A stretch of DNA of 64,000 nucleotides from an uncultured Desulfobulbaceae bacterium. Lineage in GTDB: Bacteria > Desulfobacterota > Desulfobulbia > Desulfobulbales > CALZHT01. The notes beneath the pieces are model-generated. The model was given only the letters and a program-made list of their open reading frames with translations, was not told the DNA's origin and searched no databases. Where the stretch lies: contig CALZHT010000031.1 in NCBI GenBank assembly GCA_945787445.1, forward strand, positions 1 to 64,000, read 5' to 3'. A program made the position numbers and the translations under genes. Each line of letters starts with the position of its first letter. The first letter of the stretch is position 1. Positions 8,136-19,343 of this stretch are shown here, piece after piece.

Positions 8136-9959
8136 ATGGAGAAAAAATTACAGTTTTCTTTGACATATATTCTCATTGCGTTCCTGGTGTTCTTGCTTAT
8201 CCAATACTGGCTCACACCAAGGGTTATAAATGTTTCGTATTCACAATTCAAGAAACACGTCGTCGAGCAAAAGATCAATGCCGTGGTGATTTCTACAAAC
8301 CAACTCAAAGGATTTGAACGGATCCAGGGCGAACGTAAGGAGCCCCTTTTCCCGGAGCTTTTTTATCGTACCCCTCGGGTTGATGACCGGAACCTGGTTG
8401 AATTTTTAGAAGATAATGAAGTGGAAATTATTGCCACCAATGAAAATACATTTTTCAAAACCCTTTTGTCCTGGATTGTGCCGGCCCTTATTTTTGTGGG
8501 AATATGGATGTTTTTCATGAGACGGTTTGCCCAAACCGGGCCGGGCGCCGGCATTATGACCCTGGGCAAACACAAGGCAAAAATCATTGCCCAGAAAGAT
8601 CTCGGGGTCGATTTCAACTCTGTGGCCGGCCAGGATGAGGCCAAACAGGAACTACAGGAAGTAATCGAGTTTTTGAAGACGCCGCAAAAGTTCACCCAGC
8701 TCGGTGCAAAAATACCCAAAGGTATTCTGCTTGTGGGGCCGCCTGGTTGCGGTAAAACATTAATGGCAAAAGCAGTTGCAGGGGAATCAGGTGTGCCGTT
8801 TTTCTCCATCAGCGGCTCGGATTTCATTGAAATGTTTGTTGGTCTAGGGGCAGCCCGGGTCCGTGATCTTTTTGATCAGGCCAGCAAAACTGCGCCATGT
8901 ATTGTGTTTATAGACGAACTGGACGCCTTGGGCAAGGCGCGCGGCGTCGCCGGAGGTATTGGAGGTCATGATGAGCGTGAGCAGACCCTTAATCAGCTTT
9001 TAGTGGAATTGGACGGCTTTGAGACCAACAAGGGGGTGATTATTCTTGCCGCAACAAACAGGCCGGAGATTTTAGATCCGGCGTTGTTGCGGCCCGGTCG
9101 CTTTGACAGACATATTCTCGTGGACCGGCCTGATCTGAAGGAACGTCTTGCAATACTAAAGGTGCATTCCAAAGGGGTGGAGCTTGCCAATGAGGTGGAT
9201 TTGGAAATTACCGCGCGGAGAACATCAGGGTTTACCGGCGCTGATCTGGCCAATCTCATCAATGAGGCCACCCTGCTTGCCGCCCGAAAAAATAAAAAAC
9301 AGGTGGAAATGACCGAAATTGAAGAGGCTATTGACAGAATTGTTGCCGGCCTTGAAAAGAAAAACCGGGTGTTAAATGAAACAGAGAAGAAAATTGTCGC
9401 CCATCATGAAACAGGACACGCCTTGATTGCCACGCTCAGGGAAACCGCTGAAAAGGTTCACAAAATATCGATCGTGCCGCGGGGCATAGGGGCATTGGGC
9501 TTCACTTTGCAACTGCCGACCGAGGACAGGTTTTTAATGTCAAAAACCGAGTTGCTGGAAAAAATTGATGTGCTTTTAGGGGGCAGGGCTGCGGAAGAGC
9601 TAATGTTTGGCGACATTACCACCGGCGCGCAAAATGACTTGCAAAAAGCGACGGATATCGCCCGCAGCATGGTGGCCATGTATGGCATGAACAAGAAGAT
9701 GGGCCATGCCACTTATATGCAGCCCGGCGGTCGATTTGTGCAGCAGAACTATTTCCAGCAAAAGGAGATAAGCGACGAGACGGCCCGGTTAATAGATGAA
9801 GAGGTAAAATTGATATTGGATGAAAGAATGAAAGAAGTCCTTAAAACCTTGGAAGATAAAAAGGAGCAGCTGGCCATTGTCGCGAATAGGCTCCTTGAAA
9901 AAGAGACGGTGGAGAGCGAAGAACTTGTTGAGCTTCTTAAGGGCAAGGCACACGATTAA
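8136..9959 (+). CDS. ftsH: ATP-dependent zinc metalloprotease FtsH
   Basis: The 607-residue protein has the full FtsH layout: a first membrane helix (residues about 9-27), a periplasmic segment, a second helix (about 110-127), an AAA domain with Walker A GPPGCGKT near residue 201 and Walker [14 protein letters not shown], a second region of homology with ATNRPE and RPGRFDR, and the zinc site HETGH near residue 424. FtsH hexamers degrade membrane and short-lived cytoplasmic proteins. I chose the ATG at 8136 after GGGAG over an upstream in-frame start at 8055 that adds 27 atypical residues. The protein is slightly shorter than common FtsH, and the C-terminal tail is short. It is not next to tilS, hpt or folP, so it may be an extra paralogue. 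Confidence 0.93.
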   Translation: MEKKLQFSLTYILIAFLVFLLIQYWLTPRVINVSYSQFKKHVVEQKINAVVISTNQLKGFERIQGERKEPLFPELFYRTPRVDDRNLVEFLEDNEVEIIATNENTFFKTLLSWIVPALIFVGIWMFFMRRFAQTGPGAGIMTLGKHKAKIIAQKDLGVDFNSVAGQDEAKQELQEVIEFLKTPQKFTQLGAKIPKGILLVGPPGCGKTLMAKAVAGESGVPFFSISGSDFIEMFVGLGAARVRDLFDQASKTAPCIVFIDELDALGKARGVAGGIGGHDEREQTLNQLLVELDGFETNKGVIILAATNRPEILDPALLRPGRFDRHILVDRPDLKERLAILKVHSKGVELANEVDLEITARRTSGFTGADLANLINEATLLAARKNKKQVEMTEIEEAIDRIVAGLEKKNRVLNETEKKIVAHHETGHALIATLRETAEKVHKISIVPRGIGALGFTLQLPTEDRFLMSKTELLEKIDVLLGGRAAEELMFGDITTGAQNDLQKATDIARSMVAMYGMNKKMGHATYMQPGGRFVQQNYFQQKEISDETARLIDEEVKLILDERMKEVLKTLEDKKEQLAIVANRLLEKETVESEELVELLKGKAHD

Positions 9960-9967
9960 TTGACATA

Positions 9968-10158
9968 CCCGCAAAAAGCCGGGAAAGCGGTTAACATGCC
10001 ATGCAATTTCAACTAGTTACAAGGTAATACATCGATGAACTAGCAATAGCTCCATAAGAAGCACCTGATGTGTTTATCGCCCTTTTCATTGCAAAGAGTT
10101 ATAATGGTTAAGGCGTCCGCCCAGCAGACAAATCGTATTATTTTACGATTTCATCAAT
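9968..10158 (+). repeat. Repeat family A, copy 1 (long form)
   Basis: The element begins CCCGCAAAAAGCCGGG, continues through GCGGTTAAC, ATTTCAACTAGTTACA and CATCGATGAAC, has a middle part ending GCAGACAAATCG, and closes with a hairpin ending ACGATTTCATCAAT. Other copies are at 37401-37500, 40248-40345, 44696-44792 and 62776-62963. This copy fills most of the gap between ftsH and the glutaredoxin gene and has no ORF. Confidence 0.85.
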
Positions 10159-10196
10159 AATTTGATCGGCATGGCGAAAACAAAAGAGGAGCGGTA

Positions 10197-10451
10197 ATGA
10201 ACGGTAAGGTATTGTTGTATTCCCTGAGTACATGTATCCACTGCAAGGCCACGAAAAAGTTGCTTGATGAATGCACGGTACATTATGAATTTACCGATGT
10301 GGACTTGTTGGATCAAGATGAGCGGCAAGCCTTATTGGAAGATGTGAGAAAGTTTAATCCCAAATGTTCCTTTCCCACCATAATTATCGGTGATTTGGTC
10401 ATAGTGGGCTATAAAGAAGAAGAAATCAAAAGGGCATTGGGTGTGATATGA
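10197..10451 (+). CDS. Glutaredoxin-like protein with CIHC redox centre
   Basis: The 84-residue product has the glutaredoxin/NrdH fold in outline: a short first strand, the dithiol motif CIHC at residues 13-16, a cis-Pro in FPTIIIG near 62-68, and a VGYKEEEI helix start. It could reduce disulfides or bind a substrate protein. Its gene overlaps the next one by four bases (ATGA), and that gene encodes a ferredoxin:thioredoxin reductase catalytic chain, so this small protein is the likely partner reduced by it. A GGAG-type site precedes the ATG. Confidence 0.85.
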   Translation: MNGKVLLYSLSTCIHCKATKKLLDECTVHYEFTDVDLLDQDERQALLEDVRKFNPKCSFPTIIIGDLVIVGYKEEEIKRALGVI

Positions 10452-10783
10452 CTGAAGTAGAAAAGCTTTACGAGAGGTTGAAACAACTTCAGGAATCCAA
10501 GGGGTATTTCTTCAACGAGGATAATGAAACGACCCTGGAGCTTCTTGCGGCGCTCATCATTAACAAAGAGCGCTATGGGTATATGGCTTGCCCGTGCCGG
10601 CTTTCCTCCGGCAACAAGGAGTGGGACAAAGATATTATCTGTCCATGCGAATATCGTGTGCCTGATGTGCAGGAATACGGCAGCTGCTACTGCAATCTTT
10701 ATGTATCAAAAGAATGGAACAAGGAAAAAATTGCACATCGATATATTCCTGAGCGGCGACCGCCAGAAAAAATACGATTATAA
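10448..10783 (+). CDS. ftrB: Ferredoxin:thioredoxin reductase catalytic chain-like protein
   Basis: The 111-residue protein carries the three cysteine pairs typical of the FTR beta chain: CPC at 48-50, CPC at 65-67 and CYC at 80-82. In known FTR these hold a 4Fe-4S cluster and the redox disulfide that reduces thioredoxin with electrons from ferredoxin. Two features differ from the plant enzyme: the spacings are 14 and 12 residues (usual 16 and 8), and the CHC motif reads CYC, so the His beside the active site is replaced by Tyr. No variable (alpha) chain is encoded nearby. The gene overlaps the upstream glutaredoxin-like gene by four bases. Confidence 0.88.
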   Translation: MTEVEKLYERLKQLQESKGYFFNEDNETTLELLAALIINKERYGYMACPCRLSSGNKEWDKDIICPCEYRVPDVQEYGSCYCNLYVSKEWNKEKIAHRYIPERRPPEKIRL

Positions 10784-10816
10784 AAATATACGATTCCAAT
10801 AATTCAGGAGGTTGAT

Positions 10817-11812
10817 ATGGGCGAAGCCATGGAGTGGAATCCCGGATTGCTATTAAGCACTTCAAGCGGATACTGGCGGTCGTGCACCATTCATGCCGGG
10901 GTGCGTTTGGGTGTATTTACCGAAATCGGCGGCGGCAAAAGCACGGCGGCGGATATCGCTGCGAAACTTGCGGTGGATGAAAAAGCGCTGGGGCTTTTGC
11001 TCAATGCTTTATCGGCACTCGGGCTTTTGATCAAGGAAAAAGACCTTTTTGCCAACACTCCTTTTGCCAAAAAGCACTTGGTTAAGGACGCCCCGGATTA
11101 CCTTGGCTATATCATTATGCACCACCATTTTCTCGTTGATGGCTGGCAACAACTTCATGATGCAGTGGCAAACGGCACAGCGGTCCCTGAAAAGCCCCAT
11201 GATGAAGAAAGAAAACGAGAGAGTTTTTTGATGGGCATGTTCAACATTGCCATGTCCATTGCGCCGCAAATTGCTTCTCTTGTTGATCTGAGTGGCCGCA
11301 AACAACTACTGGATCTGGGTGGCGGGCCAGGCACCCATGCTATTTTTTTCTGCAAGGCCAATGCGCAATTATCAGCAACAATATTTGACCGGCCCACAAC
11401 CGCGCCGTTTGCCAGGGAAACAGTAAAAAAGTTTGGGTTTGAAGACCGCATTGGTTTTGTGGGAGGAGATTTTACCTTGGACCCGATACCGGGAAGCTAT
11501 GACGCTGCGTGGCTTTCCCAGATCCTGCACAGCAACGGACCGGATCAATGCCAGAATATAATTAACAAGGCTGTCGGAGTTTTAGAGCCAGGCGGTTTGA
11601 TAATGATCCATGATTTTTTCTTGAATGACTCTATGGATGGCCCGATATTTCCTGCCCTGTTTTCTTTGAATATGCTGCTTAATAATGGCGTGGGCCGTTC
11701 TTATTCTGAAAAGGAAGTGACAGCCATGCTTGAAAAGGCCGGGATAAATGATATACAACGTTTGCCGTTTCAGGGTCCCAATGATTCTGCCGTGCTTTGC
11801 GGGATTACCTAA
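10817..11812 (+). CDS. SAM-dependent O-methyltransferase (two-domain, acetylserotonin/hydroxyneurosporene type)
   Basis: The 331-residue protein has an N-terminal winged-helix dimerisation domain (about residues 5-90) and a C-terminal Rossmann methyltransferase domain with the SAM-binding motif LLDLGGGPGT near residue 164. A downstream LEPGGLIMIHDFF segment matches motif III of the class. Relatives methylate small hydroxylated aromatics or carotenoid intermediates; the substrate here is unknown. AGGAGG lies six bases before the ATG. It is 33 bases downstream of ftrB and probably in the same operon, although the functional link to redox proteins is unclear. It converges on the kinase gene. Confidence 0.85.
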   Translation: MGEAMEWNPGLLLSTSSGYWRSCTIHAGVRLGVFTEIGGGKSTAADIAAKLAVDEKALGLLLNALSALGLLIKEKDLFANTPFAKKHLVKDAPDYLGYIIMHHHFLVDGWQQLHDAVANGTAVPEKPHDEERKRESFLMGMFNIAMSIAPQIASLVDLSGRKQLLDLGGGPGTHAIFFCKANAQLSATIFDRPTTAPFARETVKKFGFEDRIGFVGGDFTLDPIPGSYDAAWLSQILHSNGPDQCQNIINKAVGVLEPGGLIMIHDFFLNDSMDGPIFPALFSLNMLLNNGVGRSYSEKEVTAMLEKAGINDIQRLPFQGPNDSAVLCGIT

Positions 11813-11826
11813 AAGGCCGGATTGGC

Positions 11827-13971
11827 TCACTGATTCAGGTCTTTTGCTAAAATCCATTTTTTGATAGCTTCAAAAACCTTTTCGCGTTTAATGGGCTTTG
11901 CAATGTAATCATTCATACCAGCTTCCAAGCATTTTTCACGATCCCCCTTCATGGCTTCAGCGGTCATGGCAATAATGGGAAGGTCGGTAAATCCTTTCTG
12001 ACGAATTACCTTTGTAGCCTCTCTGCCGTCAAGGTGCGGCATTTGAATATCCATCAGGATAAGATCGAATTTTTTTTCCAATGCCATGTCCACGGCCTCT
12101 TGACCGTTTTTAGCGAGTTCCACCGTATAGCCCGCTTTTTTTAGCAGGTTTACAGCAAGTTTCTGGTTGACCTTGTTATCTTCCGCCAAAAGAATGGTAA
12201 CATTCCGTTTCTGCTCTTCGGCCGCACCATGGGATGTGACAATCGGCTTTGTCACCCCGTCAGAATCTTCATGGCCCAGCATATGCTTAAGGGTGCTGAT
12301 GAAACGGTGCCGGCGCACCGGCTTTGATAGAAAGGCGGTGAATCCTGCTTCACCGCATTGTTTTGCAATCCGTTCGGAGGAGGAAGAAAAGGCAAGCGTG
12401 GGAAAGTGGGAAAATCCCTTACTGTTTCTGATGTCGCTGGCGATTTCCAAGCCGCTCTTTTGGGTCATCTGGACATCTATCAGGGCAAAATCAAAAGGAG
12501 CTCCTTCCTGTACCGCTGATTTTAAAAGGTAAAGGACCATGTCTGTGTCGGAAAGGGCTTCAACCGTAACGCCTAATTGTCTGAGGATATGACTGATAAT
12601 TTCCAGATGCGTTTGGTTGTCATCAACCACCAAACATTTTTTTCCCTGTAGTTCAACGGAACTGACTGCAGGGACAGCACTTTTGGCTGATTTGCCGAGC
12701 CAGCAGGTGAAGTAAAAGGTGCTGCCCCTGCCTTCTTCGCTTTCAATCCAGACATCGCCGCCCATGGCCTGAGATATTTTTTTACATATGGAGAGGCCAA
12801 GACCGGTACCTCCGTATTTTCGAGTGGTGGATCCGTCAGCTTGTTCAAAGGCCTCGAAGATTTTTCCGTGTTTGTCTTCTGGGATACCAATGCCTGTATC
12901 GCGCACCGTGATCAGCAGTTTTATCCTATCTGCCGCTTCTTCCTCGACCTGCGCAGCAAGCTCGATTTCACCTTTTTCCGTAAATTTCGGCGCATTTCCC
13001 AAAAGATTTGTTACGACTTGTTTAAAGCGATGCGGATCACCTTGGACTGCTGCGGGAAAATTATCAGAAATCCGGCATAACATCTCAATAGGCTTTTCGT
13101 CGATTCTCACTTTTATAATGTCGGCTATATCATAAAGAGCTAACTCCGGATCGAACTCGATACATTCCAGATCCATTTTACCTGTTTCAATTTTTGAGAA
13201 GTCAAGGACATCATTTATAAGGGCCAGCAAAGTTTCACCGCTATTTTTAATCGTGTTGGCAAAGTCATTTTGTTCATGGGTCAAGTCGGTATCAAGGAGC
13301 ATTTCCGTAAAGCCGATAATACCATTCATCGGTGTTCTGATTTCATGGCTCATGGTGGCCAGAAAGACACTTTTCATCCGGTTCGCTTCATCGGCGATTC
13401 TTCTTGCTTCAGCCAGTTCCTTGTTTTGCTCTTCTATATTTTTGGCATATTCTTCAACTTGTTTCAGGGCGGCCTCGGTTTCATCTTGGGCTTTTGCAAG
13501 CTGGAATGACATTTCCTTTTCACTTTCCAGGGAGCTGATCATTGCCTTGCTCATTTCATTGGCTTCATGTTCAGCATGCTTAAATTCCGTTACATCCCTA
13601 ATTTCTATGGCAACCGCCTTATTCTCACCATTTCGGTAAGGAAATAGATTGTACTCGATGTAGGCTTCTCCCCATTTTTCAACAATATTTTCCTGCACTC
13701 CTGATTTGATGACCCTGGAAAGAGTTGGCCGGCAATCAGATAACCAGCCTTCCTTGATAATCTCTGAAATGTTTCCCCCATTCAGGCAGGTTTCATTCGT
13801 TGCATATATTTGGGAGGTAACTTGATTGTGATACAGAATGGTGCCGTCTTCCTGTAAAAGAAAAACCGGATGGAGAATAGTGTTAAGGATTTCTTCAGTC
13901 ATAGAAAGTATCTGGGTGGATTGAAGCTCCCGGTTGCCCCGTGAAACGCGATCCCTGTTGATTAATGACAA
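11827..13971 (-). CDS. Hybrid sensor histidine kinase: PAS, HisKA, HATPase, two receiver domains
   Basis: The protein of about 714 residues has a PAS-like sensor domain (about residues 25-130), a coiled coil, a HisKA domain with phospho-acceptor His in [10 protein letters not shown] near 208, a HATPase_c domain with N, G1 (DTGIGIPE) and G2 (GTGLGLSI) boxes, and two receivers. The first receiver is in LIDVQM context and the second in LMDIQMPH, each with a phospho-accepting Asp. There is no membrane helix, so it senses a cytoplasmic signal. The start is uncertain: TTG at 13971 or ATG at 13902. It diverges from the HD-GYP response regulator gene 309 bases away, a likely partner, but phosphotransfer between them is an inference. 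Confidence 0.92.
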   Translation of the reverse strand: MSLINRDRVSRGNRELQSTQILSMTEEILNTILHPVFLLQEDGTILYHNQVTSQIYATNETCLNGGNISEIIKEGWLSDCRPTLSRVIKSGVQENIVEKWGEAYIEYNLFPYRNGENKAVAIEIRDVTEFKHAEHEANEMSKAMISSLESEKEMSFQLAKAQDETEAALKQVEEYAKNIEEQNKELAEARRIADEANRMKSVFLATMSHEIRTPMNGIIGFTEMLLDTDLTHEQNDFANTIKNSGETLLALINDVLDFSKIETGKMDLECIEFDPELALYDIADIIKVRIDEKPIEMLCRISDNFPAAVQGDPHRFKQVVTNLLGNAPKFTEKGEIELAAQVEEEAADRIKLLITVRDTGIGIPEDKHGKIFEAFEQADGSTTRKYGGTGLGLSICKKISQAMGGDVWIESEEGRGSTFYFTCWLGKSAKSAVPAVSSVELQGKKCLVVDDNQTHLEIISHILRQLGVTVEALSDTDMVLYLLKSAVQEGAPFDFALIDVQMTQKSGLEIASDIRNSKGFSHFPTLAFSSSSERIAKQCGEAGFTAFLSKPVRRHRFISTLKHMLGHEDSDGVTKPIVTSHGAAEEQKRNVTILLAEDNKVNQKLAVNLLKKAGYTVELAKNGQEAVDMALEKKFDLILMDIQMPHLDGREATKVIRQKGFTDLPIIAMTAEAMKGDREKCLEAGMNDYIAKPIKREKVFEAIKKWILAKDLNQ

Positions 13972-14279
13972 GTATTAGAGAGTGCAATATTGCAAAGCAT
14001 GCACTTTGCGTGTTCATACGTTGACAGGCCGTTTCCTTTAGGCAACTACTAAAAAGTATACCATAACGGAATGATATTATAGAATTTTTTTAATCACCAT
14101 AATCAATTTTTCCGGAAGTATTGGGAAAACGCATTGAATTGCTTAAGGATTTCTCAAAAAGGGATTCATTTTCAGCACGAATTGTGAGATGATGATTGAA
14201 TGAGTAAACCCATATCCGGGCCTTCTTTTCGGGATATCTTGTTGCGCATATCAACTATCAACCAATTGAAGAAATTTTA

Positions 14280-15380
14280 ATGGGCACTACTGGAAGGGTA
14301 GCGGCACAAGAGGACAATTTTGTCCAGAACATCCTGGTAGTGGATGATGACAGGCCAACCTGTGTAATTCTTTCCAAATGGCTGGAAAGAGAAGGGTTCG
14401 GTTGCCAGGTGGCATTCAGCGGCGATGAGGCGCTGCAGAAACTGGCAGAGGAATCATATGCGCTATTGGTTTCCGATATAGAAATGCCGGGCATCTCAGG
14501 AATTGATCTGCTCAGTAAGGTCAAGGAGTATTATGAGGACTTGGCGGTCATTATGGTTACAGGTCTTGATGATCGGGAGATCGCCACACAAACTCTCGAG
14601 TTGGGCGCCTTTGGTTATGTTATCAAGCCTTTTGAGCGCAATGAACTGCTCATCAATGTGGCAAACGCCTTGCGCCTCCGACGTCTTGAGATGGAAAACA
14701 GGCGACACCGGGACAATCTGGAAAGAAAGGTGCTGGAAAGAACCGCTGAGTTGCGGGCCGCTCAAGCAAAAGTCCGAAAATCCAGCGAAGAAACTATTAT
14801 GCGCCTGGCAAAGGCTGCTGAATTCCGAGATGATGAGACTGCCCAGCATACCGTTAGAATGAGCCACTACTGCGGGCAGATCGCTGAAAAAACCGGATTT
14901 TCCGCTGAGCAATGCGATTTGATCAGGATGGCGAGTGCGCTGCACGATGTGGGGAAAATAGGCACTCCGGACAACATATTACTCAAACCGGGTGCCCTAA
15001 CATCTGAAGAATTTGATATTATTAAGCAGCACACAGACATCGGCTATCGGATTCTTTCCAGCTCAGATTCAGAACTTCTTGACATGGCGGCCACTATTGC
15101 CTGGACCCACCATGAAAAATATGACGGCAGCGGCTATCCAAGAGGCCTGGTTGGTGATGCCATCCCTGTTGAAGGCCGGATTGCAGCGGTTTGTGACGTA
15201 TTTGATGCCCTGACCACGAACCGGGTCTATAAAAAGGCTTTTAGTGTTGAGAAAGCGGTGGATATTTTAGAAGAAAGCAAAGGCAAACACTTTGATCCGC
15301 ATATATTGGATTTGTTCCTCGACTCCATGGATGCTGTCCTCCATATCCGCCATGAATTTTCCGATCCCGACCAGCTCTAA
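14280..15380 (+). CDS. Response regulator with HD-GYP c-di-GMP phosphodiesterase domain
   Basis: The 366-residue protein has a receiver domain (about residues 15-130; phospho-Asp in LLVSDIEMPG near 66), a coiled-coil linker of about 40 residues, and an HD-GYP domain. The metal-binding motifs ALHDVGKIG near 218-226 and HHEKYDGSGYP near 277-287 are intact, so c-di-GMP hydrolysis is expected. This is the RpfG-type arrangement. It diverges from the hybrid kinase gene, which plausibly phosphorylates it. The 308-base gap between the two (13972-14279) has no ORF or hairpin I can name. Confidence 0.93.
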   Translation: MGTTGRVAAQEDNFVQNILVVDDDRPTCVILSKWLEREGFGCQVAFSGDEALQKLAEESYALLVSDIEMPGISGIDLLSKVKEYYEDLAVIMVTGLDDREIATQTLELGAFGYVIKPFERNELLINVANALRLRRLEMENRRHRDNLERKVLERTAELRAAQAKVRKSSEETIMRLAKAAEFRDDETAQHTVRMSHYCGQIAEKTGFSAEQCDLIRMASALHDVGKIGTPDNILLKPGALTSEEFDIIKQHTDIGYRILSSSDSELLDMAATIAWTHHEKYDGSGYPRGLVGDAIPVEGRIAAVCDVFDALTTNRVYKKAFSVEKAVDILEESKGKHFDPHILDLFLDSMDAVLHIRHEFSDPDQL

Positions 15381-17463
<2,083 letters not shown>

Positions 17464-17471
17464 TCTGAACC

Positions 17472-17798
17472 ATGGCCGCCCAAAAAAAATACAATGAGGA
17501 ATTCCAGCAAGAAGTCATCCGCAAAGAACGACGGAAGCTGCGGGCCAGAAAGTCTGATAAATTCACGGCCTGGTTCGGATTGGGATCGTTCGGATTGATC
17601 GGCTGGTCTGTTGCTTTGCCTACCGTTCTTTTTACCGCTTTGGGGGTATGGATCGACGGCCGCTGGCCGTCACGGTATTCATGGACCTTGATGTTTCTGG
17701 TGATCGGCGTCTGCTTGGGGTGCTACAATGGCTGGTTCTGGATGAATCGTGAGCGCAAGATTATTGAAAAGGAAAGAGAGGAAGGATCGGATGAATGA
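17472..17798 (+). CDS. atpQ: N-type ATPase AtpQ (AtpI-like) subunit
   Basis: The 108-residue product has a charged N-terminal stretch, two membrane helices (about residues 38-60 and 70-92) and a charged tail, as in AtpI/AtpQ proteins. The position after atpC and before atpR is diagnostic of N-ATPase operons, where AtpQ is thought to help assemble the c ring. The start codon lies eight bases after the atpC stop. Confidence 0.85.
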   Translation: MAAQKKYNEEFQQEVIRKERRKLRARKSDKFTAWFGLGSFGLIGWSVALPTVLFTALGVWIDGRWPSRYSWTLMFLVIGVCLGCYNGWFWMNRERKIIEKEREEGSDE

Positions 17799-18078
17799 CC
17801 TTGTGATTCTGGTGGTTGCTTTCCTGTTGGGCGGTGTGCTGGGTGTTTTCTACTTCGGAGGGCTTTGGCTAACCGTCAAACGTGTGCCTTACAGTAAACA
17901 TCCCAAAATAATGATGTTGGCAAGTTTTATGGTCAGAGTGAGCGCGCTTGTTGCAGCTTTTTATGTCCTGAACAGGAACGACTGGCGTAAATGGGCCTTG
18001 GCCCTCCTGGGATTTATGGTGATCCGCGCTATCAGTCTGAGGATTACCCAACAGGGTGCGGTAGGGGAGCGCGTCTAA
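17791..18078 (+). CDS. atpR: N-type ATPase AtpR subunit
   Basis: The 95-residue product has three membrane helices (about residues 3-23, 42-60 and 67-84) and is found only in N-ATPase operons. I chose the ATG at 17791, which overlaps the atpQ stop by eight bases. AtpR contains Arg residues in its helices (for example MVRVSA) and has been proposed to fit against the c subunit. The rest of the operon follows after a 219-base gap with an inverted repeat. Confidence 0.85.
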   Translation: MNDLVILVVAFLLGGVLGVFYFGGLWLTVKRVPYSKHPKIMMLASFMVRVSALVAAFYVLNRNDWRKWALALLGFMVIRAISLRITQQGAVGERV

Positions 18079-18152
18079 GCTCAGACTTCCTGACGCCATA
18101 ACGTAATATTGAGGAGATAGAGGAACCCTTGAGAAAATTGTTTGATACCGAG

Positions 18153-18235
18153 TTAAGTGCCTAAAGTTAAAGGAACATCTGATAAAATTAGTACATTAAC
18201 TTTAGGCACTTAAGGCACTTCGAACTTTAGGCACT
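18153..18235. repeat. Perfect 18-bp inverted repeat inside the atp operon
   Basis: TTAAGTGCCTAAAGTTAA at 18153-18170 is exactly complementary to the sequence at 18196-18213, with a 25-base loop, and AACTTTAGGCACT recurs at 18223-18235. It occupies the gap between atpR and atpB, the only long gap in the operon. There is no T run after it, so it may be a regulatory stem, a processing site or a small mobile repeat. Confidence 0.8.
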
Positions 18236-18297
18236 CTTACGGGCATTATCAACGCTGGCATCATCGTAAAATTCTCGAGTTCAAGAGGTCTGAAACT

Positions 18298-18990
18298 ATG
18301 GAATTAAGTCCGGACACCGCAATAATATATCAATGGGGTGTGGTAAAGATAAATGCCACCATTCTTTACACCTGGCTGGTTATGGCTGCCCTGGTGCTGG
18401 GATCATGGCTGGTAACGCGGCATCTGCATGGCGGTCCCAAAATCCCGCGCTGGCAGCATGTTCTGGAAATTCTCGTAACATTTATGCGCGACCAGGTGCA
18501 TCAGACCGCCGGCAGGAATTCGGATAAGTATGTGCCCTTTGTCGCCTCTCTTTTTCTGTTCATTGGCTTGAGCAACCTGCTCGCCATAGTTCCAGGGTAT
18601 GCACCGCCGACCGGCTCTCTGTCCACCGCAACCGCTCTGGCTCTCTGCGTGTTTGTCGCCGTGCCGGTTTACGGCATTCAAAAGACCGGCCTTGGGCCGT
18701 ATCTTAAGAATTACGCCAGACCAACCCCGTTTATGCTGCCCTTTAATATTGTTGGCGAATTATCGCGCACCCTGGCATTGGCTGTCCGCCTGTTTGGCAA
18801 TGTTATGAGCGGCAACATGATCGGTGCCATACTTCTTGTTATCGCGCCCTTGTTTTTCCCAATTTTACTGCAGATTCTCGGTCTGCTCACCGGAATTATC
18901 CAGGCCTACATCTTTGCCATTCTGGCAACGGTCTACATTGCGGCGGCCATACAGATGCAGGAGGATGCGGTCAAAGGCAAAACCACATAA
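18298..18990 (+). CDS. atpB: N-type ATPase a subunit
   Basis: The 230-residue protein has five or six membrane helices and the conserved essential Arg at about residue 164 in LALAVRLFGNVMSGN, which forms the ion path with the c-ring glutamate. The QAYIFAILATVYI helix near the C-terminus is also typical. The N-terminal part is shorter than in E. coli AtpB, in keeping with N-ATPases. Confidence 0.94.
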   Translation: MELSPDTAIIYQWGVVKINATILYTWLVMAALVLGSWLVTRHLHGGPKIPRWQHVLEILVTFMRDQVHQTAGRNSDKYVPFVASLFLFIGLSNLLAIVPGYAPPTGSLSTATALALCVFVAVPVYGIQKTGLGPYLKNYARPTPFMLPFNIVGELSRTLALAVRLFGNVMSGNMIGAILLVIAPLFFPILLQILGLLTGIIQAYIFAILATVYIAAAIQMQEDAVKGKTT

Positions 18991-19061
18991 ACAGAGAAGG
19001 GCTTGTAAAAAACAGAGCTTTTTTGAAATATGAACGAAAAACGCAACAAAAGGAGAACATC

Positions 19062-19340
19062 ATGTCCAGTCTTGCCTTTGTAGCAGTGGCGTCCATTGTA
19101 TCTGCCGGCTTATGCATCGGTATCGGTGCCATCGGTCCGGCCTTAGGGGAAGGGCGGGCCGTTGCCCAGGCCCTCAGTTCTCTGGCCCAGCAGCCGGACG
19201 AGGCCAACACCATAACCAGAACGCTGTTTGTCGGGCTGGCCATGGTGGAATCAACCGCCATTTATTGTTTTGTGGTATCCATGATTCTGCTTTTTGCCAA
19301 TCCCTTCTGGAACTATTTTCTCGCAAATCCCGGTAAGTAA
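19062..19340 (+). CDS. atpE: N-type ATPase c subunit with Na+ binding signature
   Basis: The 92-residue hairpin has two membrane helices with the polar loop RxxxQP at LAQQPDE. Helix 1 contains P26 and E30 (GPALGEG), and helix 2 carries E63-S64-T65 and Y68 (ESTAIY). The Glu with Ser and Tyr is the Na+-ligand set known from Na+-translocating c subunits, so Na+ is the predicted coupling ion. I chose the ATG at 19062 after AGGAG. Confidence 0.95.
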   Translation: MSSLAFVAVASIVSAGLCIGIGAIGPALGEGRAVAQALSSLAQQPDEANTITRTLFVGLAMVESTAIYCFVVSMILLFANPFWNYFLANPGK

Positions 19341-19343
19341 GCA

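Noticed and set aside
9968-10158. Sigma-54 promoter-like TGGCACGTTAACCGCT on one strand of family A
   Set aside because: The GG and GC are 10 bases apart as in -24/-12 promoters, but the rest of the -12 box is CCGCT instead of TTGCT, and the copies do not lie at a fixed distance from genes in one direction.
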